From the IMG/VR virus record IMGVR_UViG_3300027143_000001, positions 1 through 64,000 of that record: DNA of 64,000 nucleotides, one strand, 5' to 3'. Positions 52,201-58,800 of this stretch are shown here, piece after piece. The translations under genes were made by a program, and so were the position numbers. The stretch is from a virus. The notes under the pieces were generated by a model. That model was given only the letters and a program-made list of their open reading frames with translations, had not been told where the DNA came from and searched no databases. Each line of letters begins with the position of its first letter. Position 1 is the first letter of the stretch.

Positions 52201-55200
52201 CTGGAACCCATCAGCTAGAATCTCTTCTGCTACCAGGTCCATCATCTCCGCTTTGTTGTACACAAAGTTGCGCACACGGGCAAACTCAATCAGGTTCTCA
52301 TCTCTGAACTGCTCTGCGTATTTAGGATTGCCAATAACCTCATTCAGCAACTCCCTGCGTTGCATGTCTGTCATCAGGTAGCGGAACACACCATGAAATG
52401 CTTCATGGAATACAATCCCTTTGCTCAGCATGGCTGCGTTGAGGTGCAATACGCGATCCTTAAACATACCCAACACTGTACCATCAATACGCATCAGGTC
52501 TGCAATGCTTTGCATGTCAGAAACCTCGATACCAAACTGACCCAATGCTTCCTTGAACCATGCAATCTCGCTCTTGATATCCTGCATGGATGCAGCTTCA
52601 TACTCGTCTGCAATCTTAAACGCCTCATCCTCCATACGGGGGATGTCAGGGAATGAACTTGGATTCTCTGCACTCTTAGCATCGCTTGCCATCATCTCAT
52701 TGACAATGCGCATTGCTTCTTCCATAGAAGGAACGTACTCTGCCACAACACCCTCCTCTTCGTGCTGGATGTCATAGCTGTCATTGATCTTCAAGATGGT
52801 GTAAGGACCCACCACCGCACTGTTGGCAGCAGGGTTGACCATGGCATCAATAGCATTAGATAACTCATCATACATCTGATTGAGGATGCTATCCAGTACA
52901 GCATTGACCACATCATCAGGTTGACCTTCCATTTGATCAGCCATCATTTCCATGCGACCCATAAAGTCGTTGTAGATCATGCTGTAGGTAGGATTGTTAA
53001 CCAGTTCCTGTTGTTGTGCGTTCAGCTCTTTAAGCGGAATACCATCTGCCAACATCTCAAATGCTTCAACAATTACATCTGCATTTACTACAGCTGCATC
53101 ATCGGTAAGCGTTGATGAGGGTTCTACAATATTCACAGGCGGTGCTGTGATAGACGTACCTTCACCAGACGGTGACGTAGGATTTACAATTACTTCTGTG
53201 GCAGGTGCTGTTGCAGTACTTGCCTTGGAGGTGATCAGGGTTTCTGCACGGTTGGAGTGCTTAACCGTAAAACGTTTAGCATTGCGATAGAACGATGGGG
53301 TGCCCGCTTCTTTTTTACGGTTCAGTCCCACGTGCGGCCACTTGTTACCTTCATTGTCTTTGTCTACTACCAGGTACTCCAGGTTAAACCCTTCGTTAGG
53401 GAATGTATAGGTACTGCGCAATGCAGCTTCTACCTCAGGGTGTTCACCCATTCTCTCTTGCAGCGGCTTAATCACCAAGTCAATCAGGAATTGTGCAAAC
53501 TTCTCACGGGTATCATTAAGATATTGTACAAGCTCTTGTGCAGATTCAGTCAGACTGTTGCTTTCTTCCATTACGCTTAGTGCACTGTAGAATGCCATAC
53601 GACCTTCTGCGGTACTAAGGTCATAGGATTTTAGTGATGGATTGTCAGCAATCGCTGCTTTAACCATCTTACCGTTAGGACCTAACTCATCTGCAAGACT
53701 AACCAGTCTGGCTTTGAATGCTTCTGAAAATGGAAACTGGAACGCGCTGCGATCCTGTAACATGACTCTCAGTGGACTGGTACTTGTTTTATCTTTAGGT
53801 ACAAGCTCAAACTTAAGCTTACCATTAAAGTATTCCAGGTTTAGGTAGAACGGTCCGCGTGCACCACTAAAACGGTACATAGCGTTAAACGCCTGGGCAG
53901 CTTTAGTGGGCTGTCCTTTACCAGTACGTTCCTTAGTGCTGACCATCTCTGACACCATGTTGATGAAATCCACAAACCCTTCATTTGTTTGCATGGGTTT
54001 CTGGTCTTCTAGTGTCAGGTAGCTGGAGGGTTGTCCGTCTTTGAAGCGTACTACAATCAGCGTATTCTTCTGGCTGTATTTGTTATCGCTAAATAATTCT
54101 TCTTTGATGAATGCATCAACATCTGTGATTCCCAGCTCATACTCAAAGTATTCAGCCTCATTGTATAAAGAGTCTCCAACCTTGATGCGCTCATTGGCAG
54201 CCAATACAGAGTTAGGCATAAAGAATGATGTCTCACGGTTACCAGTGCGATAAAATACAAAAGGCACTTTACGCTTGGTGGTGCTGATCACGTTCTCATC
54301 ATCGTCAATGGTAGCCACTTCCAGCTCCAGGCTCAGTGATGAATCCACGTTCATGAATTCCTCCAGGCTTGGGTTTTCCCTGGTGCGGCCTTGAGACATG
54401 TCAAAGCTCTCAAAGAACTCCTCTGTGAAATCCACAGAGTTTACGCCTTTGGAGAACATGTCATCCAGCATGTCAGCATGCTTTGCCTTAAACTGTTGCA
54501 ACTGGTTATAAGATTGCATCAGTGTAGACATGTCAGACTCGGTCAACTCCACCGGTCCCGCAGATCCGTTTAACAACGCCAGGCGCTGGAACTTCTCACG
54601 GTGTGCCGCATTATTGAAATCTACTTTCTCAGTAGTGTTGTTGTCGTATACAAATACGTAGTTGTCCAGAGTCCACAGGTTGAACAGGATGTTCTTTCCG
54701 TCTTCCATGGTGATCTCCCCTATCAGCTGAAACTTTTGCTCCTCCTGGCTAGGACGTGCCACAGACAATACCACACCACCTGGTGTGTTCTTCAGGAAGT
54801 TGATCTGTCCGGTGCTCTCAAATGTTTCATGCTTGCGATTGGCCAGTCCTGCCATCTCTGGATTTGATGCAGCCAGTTCCTGGATACGCTCCATACGGGC
54901 AGCAGCAATGCCTGGTCTTACCGCGTGGATTTTCACACGGCTCATGGGATTCTCCATGGCAGCCAGTTCATTTTTCAATCGCTCTCTGTCTTCTTCAAAC
55001 GCTGCCTGGATCTTCATCGCAGAGTGCAACATGGTTACAGGTACGCGCTCCTCTGAGGAATTACTCTCAAATGGTGCAGGTCTACCTGCTTTGTAGTTGC
55101 GGATGTCTTCTTTGCTTAACGCCACGGTCTCCCCTGTCTCGTCTATCATATACAGGATGCCGTCCTGGATGAATCCTTCTACCAGCTCGCGGTTGTTCAA

Positions 55201-55845
55201 GGATATCAGTACGTTGTTTAGCTCTGTTTCTGCAGGAAGTTCGTTCAGGTTAATATAACCTGTGTTCTGTAACAAGTCATCAAGCGCTGCACCCAGGTAC
55301 TTGCGCATGCTTGCGTTGTACGCAGTGTCTTCTGTATAGCTGTCGATGATATCGGTTACGCTTTTGCGGACCATGTCCACATAGCTGTCACGATCCTTTC
55401 CAGTGATACCGTTGGCGGTAAAGAATTGTCTGAGCAGGGTAATGATACCCTTGTCACCAAACAAATCACGGCCACGCTCAAACTCAGTTTGGCTGGCCAT
55501 CGCATCAATGCGGTCCTCAATGGTCTTGGCTGTAACAGCAGGCGCGGCTTTCTTGCCATACAAACCGTTCATGAACTTCATGTACGCTTTTGTGTCAGCA
55601 AGCAAGTGCACAGCACCCTTTACATCTGCAGCTTTACCAGGCTCGTAGAACTTAGCGTCTACACCGGCAAGCCCTTCATAAATGTAGGCCAGTTGATGGA
55701 TGGATAATTTTTTCTGCTCAGGAGTTAGGTCGCTGTCCATCACAAAGCGGACGGCATTGTCATAACTGCGGAAAGCAGCGGGATCATACTTGATCAGTTT
55801 TTGTACAAAAGAAATGTACTTGCCAGTTAGAATATCACAGGCCAT
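43249..55845 (-). CDS. Giant virion RNA polymerase with embedded metallopeptidase-like motif
   Basis: This 4198-aa protein contains the segment A-G-S-D2877-F-D2879-V-D2881-T-L-Y, the D-x-D-x-D metal-binding signature of the double-psi beta-barrel RNA polymerases of crAss-like phages (known example: phi14:2 gp66). Around residue 1147 it also has V-F-H1147-E1148-A-F-H1151-G with a later A-E-E-I-L-A-D-G-F-Q, the zinc peptidase pattern. It is twice as long as known crAss-like polymerases, so it is likely a fusion of polymerase and other cargo proteins. A Glu-rich linker with E-E-V-D-E-T-E-G starts near residue 3962. It should be packaged in the virion and transcribe early phage genes after entry. 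Confidence 0.82.
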   Translation of the reverse strand: MACDILTGKYISFVQKLIKYDPAAFRSYDNAVRFVMDSDLTPEQKKLSIHQLAYIYEGLAGVDAKFYEPGKAADVKGAVHLLADTKAYMKFMNGLYGKKAAPAVTAKTIEDRIDAMASQTEFERGRDLFGDKGIITLLRQFFTANGITGKDRDSYVDMVRKSVTDIIDSYTEDTAYNASMRKYLGAALDDLLQNTGYINLNELPAETELNNVLISLNNRELVEGFIQDGILYMIDETGETVALSKEDIRNYKAGRPAPFESNSSEERVPVTMLHSAMKIQAAFEEDRERLKNELAAMENPMSRVKIHAVRPGIAAARMERIQELAASNPEMAGLANRKHETFESTGQINFLKNTPGGVVLSVARPSQEEQKFQLIGEITMEDGKNILFNLWTLDNYVFVYDNNTTEKVDFNNAAHREKFQRLALLNGSAGPVELTESDMSTLMQSYNQLQQFKAKHADMLDDMFSKGVNSVDFTEEFFESFDMSQGRTRENPSLEEFMNVDSSLSLELEVATIDDDENVISTTKRKVPFVFYRTGNRETSFFMPNSVLAANERIKVGDSLYNEAEYFEYELGITDVDAFIKEELFSDNKYSQKNTLIVVRFKDGQPSSYLTLEDQKPMQTNEGFVDFINMVSEMVSTKERTGKGQPTKAAQAFNAMYRFSGARGPFYLNLEYFNGKLKFELVPKDKTSTSPLRVMLQDRSAFQFPFSEAFKARLVSLADELGPNGKMVKAAIADNPSLKSYDLSTAEGRMAFYSALSVMEESNSLTESAQELVQYLNDTREKFAQFLIDLVIKPLQERMGEHPEVEAALRSTYTFPNEGFNLEYLVVDKDNEGNKWPHVGLNRKKEAGTPSFYRNAKRFTVKHSNRAETLITSKASTATAPATEVIVNPTSPSGEGTSITAPPVNIVEPSSTLTDDAAVVNADVIVEAFEMLADGIPLKELNAQQQELVNNPTYSMIYNDFMGRMEMMADQMEGQPDDVVNAVLDSILNQMYDELSNAIDAMVNPAANSAVVGPYTILKINDSYDIQHEEEGVVAEYVPSMEEAMRIVNEMMASDAKSAENPSSFPDIPRMEDEAFKIADEYEAASMQDIKSEIAWFKEALGQFGIEVSDMQSIADLMRIDGTVLGMFKDRVLHLNAAMLSKGIVFHEAFHGVFRYLMTDMQRRELLNEVIGNPKYAEQFRDENLIEFARVRNFVYNKAEMMDLVAEEILADGFQRYMRAKRATAPKGLIGKLFELLKKLIGMFKANRDVIEQTYSDIATGKYKESIISGKAYDGKAAFEIKGLRKLVTTPTGRVMSGPTILLDDLEKEAVNMVVRQMLADNTKKKFEEKFQDAATVLLNEVYNIDMLLRQADPKFHADIKKEFLPKYNQMRFVLGQRLRDNKAGKQTDVYDINTTGIDTNDAMVLDNGTNTYGEESMAALMALVRKRLNEFNVSSTNPLNTQNLEDAMNAAVKPHDENAENREENPESGDFEASINELNRMDSLPAEFKKFLSTIRRDYIHPVYGILVPAIVDGRKMSPTLLKIAANKEPQQILPTLKMVYERWYDDGLINEAMDLEAVYNEIKKLTLLDNGSMPMANVQMYKMILNVLHGTRIGYVMFNMQYTEAVDIDMMSDEDIQKDTTPRFSISDKIQYKDINNKKNKLVERMILTQKSEKDNPEYRKAMLALIKLMSKVDSSETLFTGDKSQKTLDNLVDSLHKNMWAIGLQIPKSMLRFSLIAIQEMENEKTISKLSEDTLAKYELDRPFANEKEYLEKTFFTNLKNILEAAAGSETAPGKMFENMLDDENTASTEVKSFNSILRKSAKFMVKYDPTAFSSVVYNAEGKPIYEYVKYSPMVITAEDVRQKGLDGMLQEDPYYEAYLKDYIANNHLLGGVMQGKDDEMTKMVKLMLNNLRVEMFGGVQGKVGDTVLDGKTFKDLDEYALHILNFTSFLSRMEETSNAKDGKVTIQTYRRTFHQLESSNTNFLVSALYREFANKDGMKTVKMDGVAKPVLAVVEDLVGVIRQEYMSMRKEFARRDALKKEYESYTANNIVKDFNGRRDSNGKVQFTDANGNPLKAYKFHKLEDFFAANPAIQDVFAESAEEGLEFEEIDLGGLPLLLEEYAKKQFETYLKVLEFNNIIERKKEKNAAGDAEVEFITSTMLPSKLKIGYQKPVGLMEQYGVVKGSPVSRMNWENILADYFYNNWTNALHFNDVFDGNPAMNVKNAQDMVKRAKKYLASGDNMKEGYHRAAVLETIKGFIHEDYPEYGPYFTEQEIVNDPLPSAEVKQILMDDYKKAIAEESGENDFGGKYAGMLQKIFDGQSISLLMHQIDMHEQLGRLTSKVLDLLIAKHYRKLTESEIMTLQAMKVVNNAKKTVVGARNAYHKQSENLFDRLDTSRIKDEYFDGTAETEQDVYDVLHTMWSKVYDLRKVYQSQRLNGEDAASTFRQIQDTVKMIHEFYEPLPHRKMAHDMLNAMEYFQIDQLMDNEASKNTTKLPISVFTAPQKEGYMNLDFIAVEVDNRFKFLQVETSGVKDKAKLSVQAKMLLPADINMLADLIEIADNRKLDAKERKFLDDLSERLVKDYEDSLRDATRSRLLYLTNVMRGMVPSDASARQKELSKNAAAENVSADAAAQISQLAVVINDFKGKKAVTERHKQNARLILDALNNDSSVSKEIAEQAESIVNDIVEAGNFKISKIYDMIRENLSVQGAPQQMLELFELDASGKPLYSPNMPEIRSMLEYYFFSQYSKHVTDEKGAGGKYIHISQFGYDVLYDKTTGKVIKTADYAKNPKLYTNVGTRKLGVTQEAELDKDGNPTGRTIYMVECILPEPFRDNPEFKEFFEQELTRMFATRIPTEDKRSMVILKAVDYMDSSNLNGIVVPYMVHLLAGSDFDVDTLYAQAYSYYKNMMGKFVKYGDYKNYRNEREGQFVEFMHFMSKKEEFSDLIANRMREIMEEGSFDMDSDSEIFRYMEMLGFTEDDFVKTVNLGQIRARLDEMQSDIDALSEQRDELGNYLDDLKDQIALGETKMKGKKRANSIKDIKERRRKAIEEIRGVKQQLFDTIKNIRPLQEESWEAASTAEKFMYSAAKIKAMFDVFSKFDIPISIEAFEKHEFMKDLVADKFQNQNLNARQAMLGNEYIFNYLYKRERSSVDRFKQLAKEFGIDLKRSGLKTNHYTISSIIRSKADNGIFKDGIGITANMNKFLAMASWYQLELAKPVWQFHATADGKNWNRLNKFGSINGENQRVIALIGNVLGMFADGVKEPIPSALKMNDVNTGVTLAMIGVGLRPEFAIGFNFIPEIAKATANVIATQRALRSTTNQQFASLSSEVRKAASAVLTEEVYQELEEAGLLNENSTMFEPMLNKSQLVIEFTTPKDRGEMLNDERMMNNELSIGEIGFNVSALKSKAVLSEEAKKFVLLFMYEQQAAQSFDISTAGSMINMLKSLNPDFASFDTIYKNMSSMMTAESIFTEESMAPMINDQVWNQLYRMANDLDQQSSNLFLERGPFFREINRVFKELFNDKSQIAKTIVGYVAIKRLRDTLPGSRKSSDKYIQSLIDREDKALQDTFTAEFWFTNTLGEELRSFQTKYPNNKFLNFLKEEVVESELAQVGDEQLPMRFIKMINTVKLKSDEASGVYNDALSLMNDQEGKLFLKKLFYHELARAGMGHKKNMFYNFLPRVFRKELSNNIDMFVDTLKTTHNDPEAFQSMIQKYFGATDNDAVYDAFDMLFTNMVYNAIKEPNNTRIKTRYNLNVSGNKRLMQTLPVSVDMSDDEKRAAVTNVVNAMFGKAGEIVPTSQRGNTVLPLGEKELGPEFILDLSSEKLGIYGLNNVAIQRIAMSYGITPGDENNWMFPMVIKFQDGSVYMLQGAGSDTSNTIGQSVYDTLSGKKGGFNTVGDTARYTLVPGNLMSNNISPLGFDADEINRFAEMSVEKVEEVSYDDFENYIPTDFRATQTLRATPEKEEVIETNDEQEEVDETEGAGISGDLGMAARILAKKRGITVSEPAQKPAEKTEEQAPVEEAEETTLTIEPGRYVKFNDAVYIVTKINANGTIQIYNPTKEGAGSKVSVAERNLTAQPQTAKIVTYNDKQYMVTPKGNIISMATFKQMNWAENDGNRKAIMALVAQPAQTQQQQDLQPDMFEDEDGNLEASLEKDLVDLNMTDKALRYLYQNSSQRMPFDKFAEEAKRYVDKTRGVKFTEDIIEDITCL

Positions 55846-55877
55846 AACAGGTTAGCGTATTATCAGAGGGTACTGGA

Positions 55878-58800
55878 TTAGAAGCATGCATGTATATCGC
55901 GGAGGATATTTACAAGGTCTGTCTTCGTCACCGGTGCCTCAGTTTTTGTAGATGTGTCCTCCTCTACAAATTTACTAATTTCCTGTGTATCTTGGTTAGC
56001 TTTAGCTTTAAATTCTGCAAGTTTTTCGTCAAGCTCTACAAAATCTTCAAAAGTTAAACTTGCTGCATTCGCTGTGGTAGTTGTCTCAAACAGTGGTACA
56101 TCCTCGCCTGCAGGGCTTTCCACTACCACCGGAGCGTCTGCCGCTTCCTGTGTAGTTCCCTTTTTCAGAATACGTGTGGCAATTCCTTTCAAGGTACTTT
56201 TTCCCTTAGGGGTTTTGCTAAACTCTTCCAGGCTTGAAAACGGTGTATCACGTTTAGCGTTAGCTCTTGCCAGTGCCTCCAGTGCTTTGGAGTGGAACTC
56301 ATTCTTCTGTGTAAGCGTTGCACCCGTCATGTAGTTGTACACCACATCCAGTTCACTGCGCGTGCGGTCCAGCGATTGCTGTAGTTCATCTGCCTGTTCT
56401 TCTGTCAGGGGTTGGTCATTTACAGGTGTACCGTTATTGTCCACCACGTTCATACCATTGCCCTGCTGTTCTGTATGAAAATTATCACCGCTTTCTTCAC
56501 GTGCAGCCTGCTGACGTTGTTGGCGCTTGTTCCTTAATAACTGGGCAGCACTCATGGCTCCTGACTCTCCTACACCTTCTGTTTCATCTACCTCTTCAGG
56601 TTCCGTTTGCTCAGGTTTAACAACTGGTGCATACTGTTCTAAAGCAGCTAGTTCTGCGTTATATTCAGCAATAATATCAAAAGCTTGTTTTGGTGCATTA
56701 AGTTTATCAGCAACCGCATAACCAATAGGATTAGCTTTTTGTAACCAACTAATATAAGTACCTTTTGATAAATCTTCGGTAAACTTGGGTATGCCTAATA
56801 CTTCTGCATAATAATCAAGAAGCATTTGAGTTACAGGGGTTCTAGTATTAGATTGTGTATCTGGAAAATCTTCTCTTTTATATTTAGCTTCTGTATCAGC
56901 TTTAGCATCTGTAGCAGAATCTTGACCTTCTTGTGAAGATTGTCCTGAATTTTCTGAAGATGCCTTTGCAACAATACGGTGTGGCTCTTGCATGACTTGG
57001 ATATCCAGATCAGGATATTTGTCAGACACTGCCTGGATAGCGTCCAGGATAGCCTGACGGTCTTCTGGTGAAGCGTTCTGTAAACCGGTAGCAATGTGTA
57101 CACCCCCGTTGAGGATGTCCTCCTCAATCTGCTGTACCATTACTTCATTGCCTTCTTCTACTTGTTCCGGTGTGGCATTCACTGCCTGGCCACCGTTGAG
57201 CTCAGCCAACTTGGCTTCTGCCTCACTGCGGTTCTTGGTCCAAAACGATTGACCGTTCTCATCATACCAGTAGTCGTTGATCGTGGAATCCAGAATGCTA
57301 AAACCAAGATACTTGTCTTCAGCCAGGATATACTTTGGACCTGCCGCTGCAGCAGGTTGTTCCTCTTCCTCTTCTTCTTCTGTTTGCTGAGGTGTTGCGC
57401 CTGCTGGTGCAGGAGCAGGTGAAGGACCTGTAGGGTTCTGTGGTGTAGCAGCCGGTGCAGGATTTTCTGTATCGTCCACCCTGGTTTCTGTCTGTGGTGT
57501 TGCTTCTACTTCTGCTGCTTTGTAATCGTTTACCACCTCATCAATGTCAGTGGTGTATTTATCATACACTTCCTGTTCACGGCTTGTCAGTGGGATTTCA
57601 TCAAATAACTTATTGGCAATGCGCACCATAACCTGAAACGACGGGCGCATGTCTTTCTTAAAATTCTCATACTGCTCATCACTTAGGTCAGCATAACCTT
57701 CCATACTGATGTTTCTGCGGTAGATCTTAGCCATGACAGCTTTAAGGTTGCTGCTGATCTTTTCCACCTGCTCTTGTGCATACTTGTTCATCTGCACACC
57801 AGCGTTAGGATCAAGCACAATAGTCTCCAGGTTTCTGTACTCTTCACTCTTAAATGTAGCAGCTGCAATCTCCTCACGAATACGGTCACGCTCAGCTTTC
57901 TCAGAGTCGCTGTCCCCAAAGATCTTAAGGTTCATCACCGCAACCATCCATTGTTTCTGTGCAAGTTCTTCTACACTATCCAAATACTGCATTACCAGGT
58001 ACTTGAAATTACCGTCCGTCATGCGGTACAGCATCATCTCAAAGTTCTCTGGGTTAAACAATACGTCTACTGCTTTCATGTACTCCTTAGCGTCCTTATC
58101 CAGGCGCATGTAGTCAATGATCTTTTGGAAAGGCTCCTGGTACGGAAAGGTCATGTTCATGTCCACGTCCAGTCCAGCCTGTTTGTTTTTGAGTTGCATC
58201 AGTCGCGCAAAGTTGGTAAACACCTCTGGGTCGTGCATGTCAAACTCATCATCTTCCTCTACGGTAGATGTTTCTGTAAGTGTGGTACCGTCTGCTTGTG
58301 TACGTTCACCACTCATGGTGCGATAGGTCTTGCGACCAGGCTTGCGCTTTCCAATGAATGATTCCAAATCGTCTTCTTCAATCTCTTCCTCCATCTCCTG
58401 ACCCTGGTCATTGGTCACCGTGTTCTTGGTTGTACGCATACTCCACCACGATGTCCACGTATCAAGCTCTTGCAGTTCACTTTTCTTATCAGCAATTTGT
58501 TGCTCCAGATCTTTCTTTTGCTCAGGGGTAAGACCCTCCGCCTGCATGTTCTGCATCAGGATGTTGATGTCTGCTGATATGTTACCAATCTCCGCTTTCA
58601 GGGCATTAGGGTTTGTCAGAATGCGCAGTGCATAATCTGCAGAGTCTGCAATTCCTGCAATAGAGCGGATGTCATTGGATAATTGTTGTACACGCTTAAC
58701 AGTCATCTCCCCTTTGATTGCATTGTATGCAATTACAGAGATTGCCTCGTCTTGTACCTGGCGCATTACAGCAGCCACGTAGCGGTCACGTGAACCTTCC

